Source of the DNA: CAZFVY01 sp964522665
GTDB taxonomy: Bacteria > Verrucomicrobiota > Verrucomicrobiia > Limisphaerales > CAZFVY01
Direction of reading: 5' to 3'
Assembly (NCBI GenBank): GCA_964522665.1
Contig: CAZFVY010000105.1
Span: 1-24,871 of the forward strand
DNA: 24,871 bases
Shown here in pieces: positions 13,342-20,968 of the stretch. Position 1 is the first letter of the stretch; the number at the start of each line of letters is the position of its first letter. The translations under genes and the position numbers were made by a program. Below the pieces are notes generated by a model. The model searched no databases and was not told the origin of the DNA. It saw only the letters and a program-made list of their open reading frames with translations.

Positions 13342-13437
13342 TTCGGCAATTCAGAAACGATCATAAAAAACCACTACCAGGGCCGCGTCAGCAGCGACGA
13401 AGCAGAACGGTTTTACAATCTGCTACCGACGAAATGA
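13258..13437 (+). pseudogene. C-terminal remnant of a tyrosine recombinase/integrase
   Basis: About 59 codons of an integrase C-terminus: DWTADVMRHTAVSHFFRATG carries the R-H-T block of box II, AEQFGNSETIIKNHYQGRV holds the position usually 'G-H' (here G-N) and the catalytic tyrosine (NHYQ), and it ends FYNLLPTK. The frame is open only to a TGA at 13219-13221; residues before DWTAD do not look like integrase. The N-terminal DNA-binding part and the first catalytic arginine are absent. The break coincides with the point where SLOG similarity starts on the other strand, which marks a recombination joint. Frame, R-H-T/Y spacing and the C-terminal 'ea..fy.llP' ending make the identification fairly safe. 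Confidence 0.7.
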
Positions 13438-13659
13438 AAATCTCCGACGAGGAATCAAGATTTGGGCAAGTGCCCGACGTGGAGCTTCTGGCCTGCCGCC
13501 GCCGGAAGTACGCCCGTGAGTCACGCACCCTTCGGGGGTTGTTGAAGTCCGCCGGAAATTACGACCCACGAGCGGTTCCGCGAAGTGTCCCAAAAATTCA
13601 GGATTGTTTTGCAGTTTGCGCTTCCGTGGGTTGAACGCGAAAATGGGAAAGCGATCAAC

Positions 13660-13687
13660 CCCGCGACCGGGCGACCCCGGTCGCGGG
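13660..13687 (-). terminator. Strong GC-rich hairpin downstream of the PRC-barrel gene
   Basis: Perfect 12-base arms CCCGCGACCGGG (13660-13671) and CCCGGTCGCGGG (13676-13687) with a four-base loop. It begins 25 bases beyond the PRC gene stop, in the right place to end transcription of the whole minus-strand block. There is no clean T-run after it on the minus strand, so it could instead be a stabilising hairpin. The rest of 13438-13712 holds no convincing gene. Confidence 0.55.
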
Positions 13688-13712
13688 CAGCCACCGCAGA
13701 ACAATTGGAAAG

Positions 13713-14471
13713 CTAAACTGCCGCCAGTTCGTCAATCCAGTATCCTTTACGATTGTAATGGCGATGCAGGCCGATTTCATAATCCCGGGTCACCAGCGAC
13801 TCTTCAGTATATTCCGGTGACTCTTTGATGGTCTCGCGGGAAAGGTTTATGAAAACCTTCGAATCGGCCCAGCTCACGCGCTCAATCCAGTGCGGCGATA
13901 CCAGGACCTGTTTTCCCGGCCACCAGTTCTTCGTGGCGACGACCAGGTAACGAATGGTCCAATTCTCGTCATCGATGATGAAATCCTCGACGTGACCGAT
14001 TTCGCCATCCAGCGCCTGGAGGTGGTAGCCCGTCACCGCCTGCGTGCTGCGCAGATGGCGATCCCATGCTTTCGCGCCCTTGGTGAATTGTCCCCACTTA
14101 TTGCGGTCGCGCTCAAGGCAGGACGAATATCCCCACACGGACGATCCGCTCCAATACGTTGGCCAACCGTAATAACCGTAGTAGTCGTCCTCGAATTGTC
14201 GGGAGACCGGCTTGTGGCTGTCGAGGGAAGGACTTTTCTCAATCTGTTGTTTGGTCAGGTTGACGGAGATGATCTTTTCGCTCGGGACCACGCTGTTCAG
14301 CGCATATGGCGAGATCAGGACTTTCCGCGTCGCGAGCCAGCCTCCCGTATCGGCGACCAGATAGCGGATGGTCCAGTGCCGGTCGTCAAAATAGAATTCT
14401 TTGACCTTGCCGATTTCGCCGTCGAGCCCGTCGAGTTTGTAACCGTTGACTTTCTTGGCTTTGATTAACAT
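13713..14471 (-). CDS. Double PRC-barrel domain protein
   Basis: With the start at ATG 14471 (MLIKAKKVNGYKL) the protein has 252 residues; an upstream ATG at 14504 is possible, but similarity begins with MLIKAKKV and GAAAG lies a few bases before it. Two PRC-barrel domains are arranged in tandem: LDGLDGEIGKVKEFYFDD with WTIRYLVADTGGWL, and LQALDGEIGHVEDFIIDD with WTIRYLVVATKNWW. A Tyr/Gly/Trp-rich linker joins them (DDYYGYYGWPTYWSG). PRC-barrel proteins of this type are frequent in stress and envelope gene clusters but their biochemical role is unclear. No signal peptide is visible. It is the last gene of the minus-strand block, followed by a strong hairpin. Confidence 0.85.
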   Translation of the reverse strand: MLIKAKKVNGYKLDGLDGEIGKVKEFYFDDRHWTIRYLVADTGGWLATRKVLISPYALNSVVPSEKIISVNLTKQQIEKSPSLDSHKPVSRQFEDDYYGYYGWPTYWSGSSVWGYSSCLERDRNKWGQFTKGAKAWDRHLRSTQAVTGYHLQALDGEIGHVEDFIIDDENWTIRYLVVATKNWWPGKQVLVSPHWIERVSWADSKVFINLSRETIKESPEYTEESLVTRDYEIGLHRHYNRKGYWIDELAAV

Positions 14472-14617
14472 GATGATGCTTTCGTCTGTTGTCGTTGCTG
14501 GCATCCGGCAGACAGCGCGGGTGAAAACTCGCCTTCACCGCGAGCGGTCCGGATTCCGTTGACAAACTTGCGCGAGTGAAAACTCTTGCGCGGTTGTCGA
14601 TGAAGTCTTTCAGATTG

Positions 14618-14640
14618 AGCGGGAGGGAACACCTCCCGCT
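14618..14640 (-). terminator. Hairpin just downstream of the BON-domain gene
   Basis: Perfect 9-base arms AGCGGGAGG and CCTCCCGCT with a five-base loop, starting seven bases after the BON gene stop on the minus strand. It is a candidate terminator or attenuator between the BON and PRC genes. No T-run follows. The remaining gap to the PRC gene (14505-14617) contains two copies of GTGAAAACTC (14521-14530 and 14576-14585) of unknown meaning. Confidence 0.5.
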
Positions 14641-14646
14641 TCGTGG

Positions 14647-15303
14647 TCAATTCCAGTCAACAACCAATTCATTGTCTACTGACCAAACGCCAGGGGCATT
14701 CCATGCAATGCTTCCCGCCTCGTCTTTTTGATACAATGAGTCAACCGTGCCGGTCAAGGTTGCTCGATGCCCGGACACGTTCACGCGAATATCATTTTCA
14801 TAAAAGGCCCAATTGCGTTTCAAGGCGCTTTCGATGCCGGCTTTTTCAATGGACTCCATTGATTCGGATTTGATCGTAATGTTGTTCGTCACACCGGTTA
14901 CGCCCATCAGGCTTTTGATCGCGTCTTCAGCGGCCTCCTTTTGAAAGTGCCAATGGAGTTCACCGGTCAAGGTAACCCAACCGGCTTCAACCTTCACCTT
15001 AACTTTCTCTTCGGCAACGTCCCAGCGCGCCTTCAGGGCGGCCAAAACCTCGGTGGCAATTTCACCGTTGGTTTTGCTATAGGAACTTGGATATTGGACT
15101 TTGATGTTTTCGACCAACGCCGTTACGCCGCCGACGTTTTTTGCCGCGTCTTCCGCTTCTGTTTTCTTGGCATAACTGTCAACCACACCGGTCAGTGAAA
15201 CAACCCCATCTTTGGCCGTAACACCAATTTCTGCTGCGTTCAATAACGGCTGCCATTTGATGGCGTCCTGAACGTCTTGTTGCAATTCCGCGTTAGTTTT
15301 CAT
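14647..15303 (-). CDS. Triple BON-domain protein (OsmY-like)
   Basis: A 218-residue protein built from three BON domains of about 70 residues. Each has a helix, 'I.V...DG.V.L.G.V', and 'A..V.GV..V.N.I': VTAKDGVVSLTGVVDSY with VGGVTALVENIKV; VKVEAGWVTLTGELHW with LMGVTGVTNNITI; VNVSGHRATLTGTVDSL ending APGVWSVDNELVV. E. coli OsmY has two such domains and is periplasmic; no signal peptide is visible here, so location is open. BON proteins are linked to osmotic and envelope stress and membrane binding. The first residues (MKTNAELQQDVQDAIKW) match typical family starts, so ATG 15303 is likely right. The gap to ackA (15304-15395) shows no gene. Confidence 0.88.
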   Translation of the reverse strand: MKTNAELQQDVQDAIKWQPLLNAAEIGVTAKDGVVSLTGVVDSYAKKTEAEDAAKNVGGVTALVENIKVQYPSSYSKTNGEIATEVLAALKARWDVAEEKVKVKVEAGWVTLTGELHWHFQKEAAEDAIKSLMGVTGVTNNITIKSESMESIEKAGIESALKRNWAFYENDIRVNVSGHRATLTGTVDSLYQKDEAGSIAWNAPGVWSVDNELVVDWN

Positions 15304-15395
15304 TTTTTCAAGCTTTCGGTATTTGACGACAAGGCATTTGCCGTCACCGAATGACGCTAGTCGCCTACTGGTGTCATTTCTTTGGGGTCTTAACC

Positions 15396-16628
15396 CTACG
15401 GCGAGGCAGTCTCACGCGGAGCGTTGCCGGAACAGATGCGCTGAACCGACCGCGCGATCATCAGCTCTTCGTCCGTGGGAATGACGCGAACGATTACGCG
15501 GCCGGCCGCCGAGGAAATCACCGACGCGGCTTCCGCGTTGCGCGGTTCATTCAGTTCAATCCCGAGAAAGTTTAAATCGTCGCAGACGCGCGCGCGGATC
15601 ACCGCTGCGTTTTCGCCGATGCCTCCAGAGAAGACAAGTGTGTCCAAGCCACCGAGCGCGGCGGCAAAGGCGCCGATCCACTTTTTTGCCTGATAACAGA
15701 ACAACGCCACGGCCTCCGCCGCCCGCAGGTCCTCCTTTTCATGGTCGAGCAGGTCTCGCATGTCGGAGCTGGTCTCCGAAACGCCAAACAGCCCGGACTC
15801 GTGGTTGACCATTTCGGAGAATTGTTTGGTGGTCATTTGTTCGGTTCGGGCCAGATACGGCGCGAGGCCCGGATCCAGATCGCCGGAGCGCGTGCTCATC
15901 ACCAATCCTGCGGTTGGCGTGAAGCCCATGCTGGTGTCCACGCTCTTGCCATCGCGCACGGCGGCCAGGCTCGCGCCATTGCCGAGATGGGCGAGAATCA
16001 CCCGCCCCTCCTTCGCCGCCGGGTCACCGAGGCGCGCGAGTTCTTCCATCAGATAGGCGTAGGATAAACCGTGGAAACCGTAGCGTTGAACTCCTTTTGC
16101 GTCGAAGCGACGCGGGATCGGCAGCAACTTGGCCACACGCGGCATCGTCCGGTGAAACGCGGTGTCAAAGCAGGCCACCTGCGGCAATTTGGGATGACGC
16201 AGGCGAAACGACTCGATCAGTTCAATCTCTCCGGGCAAATGATCCGGCTCGTTCGGACTGATGCGATGTAGCTCATTCAGTAATTCCTGGGAGACTATTT
16301 CCGGCTCGGTATGTTGCATTCCGTGAACAACGCGGTGTCCCACCACCCTGACGAATTCAAATTCAATCCGCTCTTCGAGCCAATCAATCAAGAAGTTGGC
16401 CGCTGATTTATGATCGGCGGCGGTGAGACTGAGATTGGCCTGTGGCTTTCCATCCAGGACGGTGAACGTCAGGGTTGTCCCGCTCAGGCCGATGCGATCA
16501 ACCTTGCCATGCAGGCATCGTTTCAGCGGTTCGCCGATCTCGTACAGAGCGAACTTGATGCTCGACGAACCGCCATTGATTGTCAGGACCGATGTTGTAT
16601 TTGATTTCACGATGAATTTCTGCGTCAA
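15396..16628 (-). CDS. ackA: Acetate kinase
   Basis: Interconverts acetyl phosphate + ADP with acetate + ATP in the cytoplasm. Conserved blocks are all present: LTINGGSSSIKFALY, VGHRVVHG, ACFDTAFH, YGFHGLSY, AHLGNGAS, DTSMGFTPTAGL followed by MSTRSGDLDPG, and FSGGIGENA. Length of ~410 residues equals the family norm. The start is judged to be TTG 16628: it overlaps the upstream cydB-remnant stop as TTGA and follows a GGGGAAGGAAAG ribosome site; GTG 16610 is the alternative. A longer frame reaching 16907 is not supported by similarity. With phosphoketolase at 21689-24127 it completes a sugar-phosphate to acetate pathway giving one ATP per acetyl phosphate. Confidence 0.95.
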   Translation of the reverse strand: MTQKFIVKSNTTSVLTINGGSSSIKFALYEIGEPLKRCLHGKVDRIGLSGTTLTFTVLDGKPQANLSLTAADHKSAANFLIDWLEERIEFEFVRVVGHRVVHGMQHTEPEIVSQELLNELHRISPNEPDHLPGEIELIESFRLRHPKLPQVACFDTAFHRTMPRVAKLLPIPRRFDAKGVQRYGFHGLSYAYLMEELARLGDPAAKEGRVILAHLGNGASLAAVRDGKSVDTSMGFTPTAGLVMSTRSGDLDPGLAPYLARTEQMTTKQFSEMVNHESGLFGVSETSSDMRDLLDHEKEDLRAAEAVALFCYQAKKWIGAFAAALGGLDTLVFSGGIGENAAVIRARVCDDLNFLGIELNEPRNAEAASVISSAAGRVIVRVIPTDEELMIARSVQRICSGNAPRETASP

Positions 16629-16924
16629 CCGCTTTCCTTCCCCTTGAAAAGGTGAAACACGAAAGCCCGCGACGGTAGCAAGACGCCCGCGCCCGCGCCC
16701 AACGCGAGGATAATTAGGCGCAAGGTGATTTCCGGGGCATGCGCGTTCGTCCCGGTGACATCCGGCGTTACGATGTTGGGGTATTGCGCCCGGCACCACC
16801 CCACGAGGATGAACGTGACCTGGCAAATCACCGCAATTCGCGAATCGTTGGTTGCAGGTAGGATTGCTTTCGTCCATTGCCCGCGCCCATTTGTCGCTCG
16901 CGACCATCGCCTAGGCGGTATTGA
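16625..16924 (-). pseudogene. cydB: 3' remnant of cytochrome bd oxidase subunit II (cydB)
   Basis: The frame ending at the TGA at 16625 encodes ICQVTFILVGWCRAQYPN, VTPDVTGTNAHAPEITLRL and then a hydrophobic helix with LGAGAGVLLPSRAFVFHLFK. This is the recognisable end of CydB (the 'GW..AQYP.....PD.T...A.AP..TLR' block and the last membrane helix). Only ~70 of about 340 residues are recognisable. The frame is open upstream to a TAA at 16925-16927, but residues before about 16,860 no longer look like CydB. The break falls between here and the end of the outer-membrane efflux gene at 16955. The remnant is coupled to ackA by a TTGA overlap, implying an ancestral cyd-ackA operon whose 5' part was removed. 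Confidence 0.8.
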
Positions 16925-16954
16925 TTATTTCTGAGTTCATAAATGGGTTTTACG

Positions 16955-18442
16955 TCAATGGGTAGCCGCGGGCGCCCTCCGCGAAACCTCCCATCCTCCG
17001 CCCAATGCCTTGATCAACTGGACGCTCGCGGTCAATTGCTCCATCTGGAGATTCGCGGCCGTTCGTTGATTGGTTAGGAGCGTGATTTGCGCGGTAATCA
17101 CATTAAGATAGCCATCCAACCCGGCTTTGTAGCGCGCGCTCGCGAGTGTGAGGTAGCTTTGCGATGATTCGATGGCGGCATTCTGTTGTTGAAGCTCCTG
17201 CGACAGGATTCGCAGCGCCGAGAGGTTGTCTTCGACCTCTCGAAAAGCGGTGAGCACGGTCTGGCGGTAATTGGCGACCGTCCCTTGGTAGATCGCGCGG
17301 GATTGTTCAGTCACCGCTTTGCGTTTTCCTCCGTCAAAGAGTGTTTGCGCCAGGGTGGCTCCCACTGACCAGGCAAGGCCGGACGCCGAAGCGAGATTCC
17401 CCAGCGACGCGCCCTGGTATCCCGCCGCCCCGCTTAAACTGATTGTGGGATAATAAGCCGCCCGAGCCACGCCGATTTGCGCGTTCGCCTCCGCGACGCG
17501 ACGCTCGGCGGCGGCGACATCGGGACGGCGCTCGAGTAGTTGCGACGGCACACCGAGGGGAACGGCGACCGGTTTGGCAGCCACTGAATTGGTCGCGATG
17601 GAGAAAGATGACGCGGGTTCGCCCAGAAGCATTGCGATGGCGTGTTCAAGTTGGGCGCGCTGAATTCCGAGGTCGGTCGCCTGCGCGCGGGTGGTTTCGC
17701 TCTGTGTTTCGGCCTGCGCGGTGTCCTGGCCGGACGCGAGGCCTGTTCCCTGCTGGACCTGGGTCAGTCTAAGCGCCTGCTGATAAGCCAACGCAGCCGT
17801 ATCGAGCAACCACCTCTGCGTGTCCAGCGTTCGAAGTTGAAAATAATCGGCCGCCAATTCCGCCTGAACGCTCAGGCGCACGTTTTGGAGATCGGCGAAT
17901 GTCGCTTGCACTTCCAGCGAGTTGGCCTTTACGGAGTTGCGAATCCTCCCCCAGAGATCGAGTTCCCACGAGGCGTCAAACGGCAGCGAGTAGATGGTTG
18001 CGGTAAAAGGGTCAGAAGACGAGCTTGATCTGCTGGGAACTGATGACTCGCGTGCCCTCATGACCGAAGGACTGGCGGACACTGTCGGAAAATATTGCGA
18101 CCGAGTTTGCCTAACCACGGCCCGAGCAGCGAGGAAATTCCCGAGCGCTGCGGCGACGCTCTGGTTGGCCACGTTCGCTTGATTTTCAAAAGCGTTTAAC
18201 TCCGGATCATGAAAGACCTCCCACCACTGGGCGCGAATCTGGTCGTCCTTTGGCTCCGCGGATTTCCACCCGTCGGTTTTGCTGAATTCCTGCCGCGTCA
18301 ATTCCTTGAAAGTCGCGGGCGTGGCCACGACCGGCGGCGAGTACTTAGGCGCGAAGCTGCATCCGTCGAGCAGAACCACCGACGCCAGCATAACGACAGT
18401 CAGGTCGGCTTTCTTTTTGCGCGGTGAAATCATGGCTTTCAT
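16955..18442 (-). CDS. Outer-membrane efflux lipoprotein, NodT/OprM type
   Basis: A 495-residue TolC-like channel protein. The start ATG 18442 has AGGAG seven bases upstream. The N-terminus is a lipoprotein signal: basic KKK, hydrophobic LTVVMLASVVLLDGC with the cysteine at 28. CSFAPKYSPPVVATPATF is typical of NodT-family mature starts. Hallmarks follow: SWELDLWGRIRNSVKAN, AELAADYFQLRTLD, VPLGVPSQLLERRPDVAAAE, ANAQIGVARAAYYPTISL and AFREVEDNLSALRIL. It forms the outer-membrane exit duct for the three preceding genes; the permease stop lies 14 bases away. NodT-type channels more often pair with RND pumps, so pairing with an ABC exporter is notable. The C-terminus (WEVSRRAP) is normal. Confidence 0.93.
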   Translation of the reverse strand: MKAMISPRKKKADLTVVMLASVVLLDGCSFAPKYSPPVVATPATFKELTRQEFSKTDGWKSAEPKDDQIRAQWWEVFHDPELNAFENQANVANQSVAAALGNFLAARAVVRQTRSQYFPTVSASPSVMRARESSVPSRSSSSSDPFTATIYSLPFDASWELDLWGRIRNSVKANSLEVQATFADLQNVRLSVQAELAADYFQLRTLDTQRWLLDTAALAYQQALRLTQVQQGTGLASGQDTAQAETQSETTRAQATDLGIQRAQLEHAIAMLLGEPASSFSIATNSVAAKPVAVPLGVPSQLLERRPDVAAAERRVAEANAQIGVARAAYYPTISLSGAAGYQGASLGNLASASGLAWSVGATLAQTLFDGGKRKAVTEQSRAIYQGTVANYRQTVLTAFREVEDNLSALRILSQELQQQNAAIESSQSYLTLASARYKAGLDGYLNVITAQITLLTNQRTAANLQMEQLTASVQLIKALGGGWEVSRRAPAATH

Positions 18443-18456
18443 CGAGGGGCTCCTGG

Positions 18457-19599
18457 CTACCCGCGGAAGATGTCAAACGGCTCAATTTTGAGAACCTTGC
18501 GAATTCCAATATAACTTGAAATTCCGGCGATCAGCACAACCATGCCAAAAGCCAGAGCCAAGTTTCCGAACGTGATCGTCGCCGCGTAATTCGGCAATCG
18601 GTATTTGGCAACGGTGATCATCAATGTCACCAAGCCAATTCCCAGGCCATAACCAATGATAGCCGTGAAGAACGCCATGAACAGGATCATGTAGATCAAC
18701 TCGCGCCCCTTGGCGCCAATGGCCTTTAAGGCGCCAAACTTTTCCAAGTTTTCGAGGATGAAAGTGTAAAACGTCTGACCGGAGATGGAAAGCCCGACGA
18801 TGAAGCTGATCACGGTCATTAAGAGGATGTTGGTGCCGATCCCGGTCTTATAGGTGTAGTAGTTGGTAATCTGATGGTTAAATTCCTCCTTCGTCAAAGC
18901 GACATAGCCGAGCTTGGACACCTGCTGTTTGATGGAGGCGACCGCCTCCGCGCTTTTAGGCTGCACCAACACATAGGACATCGTAAAGCGGGTTGACGGG
19001 AGATATTCGATGGCCCGGTGGTAGGTGGTATAAAGAGTAGGCACGCCGTTCAGTCCGTTGGCGGCGACCCGAACGATTCCCACTATCCGCCCCCGGTGAT
19101 CATTGAGTTCGAAGGCAGTTCCGACCTTGGGGTTCCTCAATTTGGAGAACTCAGCATCGTTCACCACGAAGAACGTGTTATCGGCATAGATGTCCTGAAT
19201 GTTGCCCTGTTCGACTTCGGGTCGGCCAAACAGGCTGCTGTCGTCGAGTCCGACCACATTGACGCCTTGATAGGCGCCGTCGGCAAGCTTGACCAGCGCG
19301 CCGCCCATAAACAGGGGCACCGCATAGCTGACGCCGTCCATGCTGCGCGCAACGTCCAAGACATAATTCGGCATCGGAATCGGACTCGTGGCCGTATTGA
19401 CTGATGGGTCCATGATCCACATCGCGGAGCCGATGTTTGTGACCGGGGAAAAGGCACGGTTAAGAATGCCGGCAAACATGGCGGTCATTTGCATCATCAG
19501 GAATACCGCGAACGTAATTCCGATCAACAGGGCGAAGAATTTGGCTCGGTCATTGACCAGGAGCTTGAAACCGATTCGGAGGATGCCGCTGTATCTCAC
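18457..19599 (-). CDS. ABC exporter permease, FtsX/DevC-MacB type
   Basis: A 380-residue inner-membrane permease. Start GTG 19599 has GGAAAGG about ten bases upstream. One membrane segment near the N-terminus (FFALLIGITFAVFLMMQMTA, 21-40) is followed by a ~200-residue periplasmic region and three segments in the C-terminal ~130 residues. The FtsX-family coupling block LENLEKFGALKAIGAKGREL sits after the second segment, and the protein ends KVLKIEPFDIFRG, the usual family ending. This four-helix layout is that of MacB and DevC permeases, which lack fused ATPases in the DevC case, as here. It works with the ATPase at 20965-21684 and the adaptor at 19712-20968. Substrate unknown. Confidence 0.9.
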   Translation of the reverse strand: MRYSGILRIGFKLLVNDRAKFFALLIGITFAVFLMMQMTAMFAGILNRAFSPVTNIGSAMWIMDPSVNTATSPIPMPNYVLDVARSMDGVSYAVPLFMGGALVKLADGAYQGVNVVGLDDSSLFGRPEVEQGNIQDIYADNTFFVVNDAEFSKLRNPKVGTAFELNDHRGRIVGIVRVAANGLNGVPTLYTTYHRAIEYLPSTRFTMSYVLVQPKSAEAVASIKQQVSKLGYVALTKEEFNHQITNYYTYKTGIGTNILLMTVISFIVGLSISGQTFYTFILENLEKFGALKAIGAKGRELIYMILFMAFFTAIIGYGLGIGLVTLMITVAKYRLPNYAATITFGNLALAFGMVVLIAGISSYIGIRKVLKIEPFDIFRG

Positions 19600-19711
19600 G
19601 GTATCCGCCCTTTCCAGCTGACCTGGCCACCGCTGGAGCCCGGAAGAATCCCGCCGAAATGACCGACCCGCCGGCTTGATGATCGAACGGCATTCATCGC
19701 GTTGTCCTTAG

Positions 19712-20968
19712 CTATTTCCGCCCGATGAAGACGTCCACCATCTGGCCGGGATAGACTGGAGCGTCTTTTTTCTCAAATCGGAAAATCACCGGCAAGACGC
19801 GCAAATCTACCTGTTCCTGCTTCTGATTGGACAACTCTATCTTGGGCGAGATGTACGGTTGCACCCGAACGAACTCCAGTGGCACTTTGAGATCGGTTCC
19901 CGTGATTTGCATCTCTGCCTCGATATGCCAGGCGGTGGGGAGCCGTGAGACCAGAATCTCGTCCACGTAACAACGCACTTGGAGATGGTCTTGCGGGCCA
20001 CTCATAATCACCGGCGGATCGAATAATTCCGTGTAAGTGTCGTAGGCGCCCTGCGAAGACACATAGCCACCGAGCGTGGCGTTGACGGCAAGCACCACTC
20101 CGTCAACCGGCGCCTTGAGCGAATAGCGCTTCAGCAGCGCGTTGGCCGCTTGATAGGCCTGCTGAAGCGCTTCGAATTGCTTGGTCTGGTTGGTGATGTC
20201 GTAACTCCACGCGCCGGCTTTGGTTAGGTTATATTGCTGTCGGGCGACATCCAAGGCGGCGGTCGTTTGCGCGACTGTGTCCTCCGCCGTGTCGAGCACG
20301 TTCTTGATGATGGATTTGGGATCAGCGTCATAGGCGGCGCGGTCCTTGTCATATTGGTCGCGCGCTAGTTTAAGGCTGGCTTCGGCCAATCCCACTTGCG
20401 CGGCGGCGATTGTCAGTGTCTCGGGTCGCGGCTCCGCTTTGAGTTCGTTCAGGAGGGCCAACGCGGCCTCGGATTGCAGTTTTAGCTGCGCCGTGGTGGC
20501 TCGCTGGACGGAATCGTCAATGGTAAAGAGCGCGGCGCCGGCCTTCACCTGCTGACCTTCATGCGCCAACACCTTCGTAATCGCCCCGGAAACGTCTGGA
20601 AAGATATTGATATTCGCGCCGCTCGGCTGATCGCTCTCGACCATGCCATTGGCGTAGATGGCCGACTCGAAAGGATTGGTGACCGGCTTGAACACAGGCG
20701 GCTGCGCCTTGCGCTCAAGGCCAAAAGTATAAGCGGCAATCAGGCCGGCGAGGATGCCGACAATGGCGAACGCGAATATAATCTTGTTCGCGACGGCCAT
20801 TTTTGGCGCGACCGCGTTGGGTTCCGTCTTTGTCTCGTTGCCTGGGAGTTTGGGCTGCGCTCTGATTTCGGGCTTGGACTCCGTCGGTTTGGGAGTAGGT
20901 GTCGTCTTGGCTGTTTCCGCCGCCGGCTCGGACGTTTGCGATTCGGGTTTGGATTCGTTTGGGTTCAT
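19712..20968 (-). CDS. HlyD/MacA-type membrane fusion (adaptor) protein
   Basis: A 418-residue periplasmic adaptor. The ATG at 20968 overlaps the ATPase stop (ATGA). Residues 1-57 are an unusual cytoplasmic tail rich in Pro, Glu, Lys and Thr. One membrane helix follows (NKIIFAFAIVGILAGLIAAY, 61-80). The biotinyl-lipoyl half reads FPDVSGAITKVLAHEGQQVK and AGAALFTIDDS; a long coiled-coil hairpin spans roughly 155-290; the second lipoyl half is SLKAPVDGVVLAVNATLGGY. The C-terminus has beta-barrel sequence ending VYPGQMVDVFIGRK. Such proteins bridge the inner-membrane transporter and the outer-membrane channel. A 112-base gap without features separates it from the permease. Confidence 0.92.
   Translation of the reverse strand: MNPNESKPESQTSEPAAETAKTTPTPKPTESKPEIRAQPKLPGNETKTEPNAVAPKMAVANKIIFAFAIVGILAGLIAAYTFGLERKAQPPVFKPVTNPFESAIYANGMVESDQPSGANINIFPDVSGAITKVLAHEGQQVKAGAALFTIDDSVQRATTAQLKLQSEAALALLNELKAEPRPETLTIAAAQVGLAEASLKLARDQYDKDRAAYDADPKSIIKNVLDTAEDTVAQTTAALDVARQQYNLTKAGAWSYDITNQTKQFEALQQAYQAANALLKRYSLKAPVDGVVLAVNATLGGYVSSQGAYDTYTELFDPPVIMSGPQDHLQVRCYVDEILVSRLPTAWHIEAEMQITGTDLKVPLEFVRVQPYISPKIELSNQKQEQVDLRVLPVIFRFEKKDAPVYPGQMVDVFIGRK

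Noticed and set aside
13434..13634. 66-codon frame starting with ATGA overlap after the integrase remnant
   Set aside because: Composition is Arg/Ser/Cys-rich and unlike a folded protein; no ribosome site and no similarity recognised. The overlap may be chance.
15961..16025. GGCGAAGGAGGGG-like sequence in acetate kinase (minus strand)
   Set aside because: It encodes a normal part of acetate kinase (AAKEGRVILAH) and lacks the CCGTAGC half of the repeat.
15396..16907. Acetate kinase as a 503-residue protein with an N-terminal extension
   Set aside because: The extra ~93 residues are an out-of-frame read of the cydB remnant; family similarity starts at LTINGGSSS.
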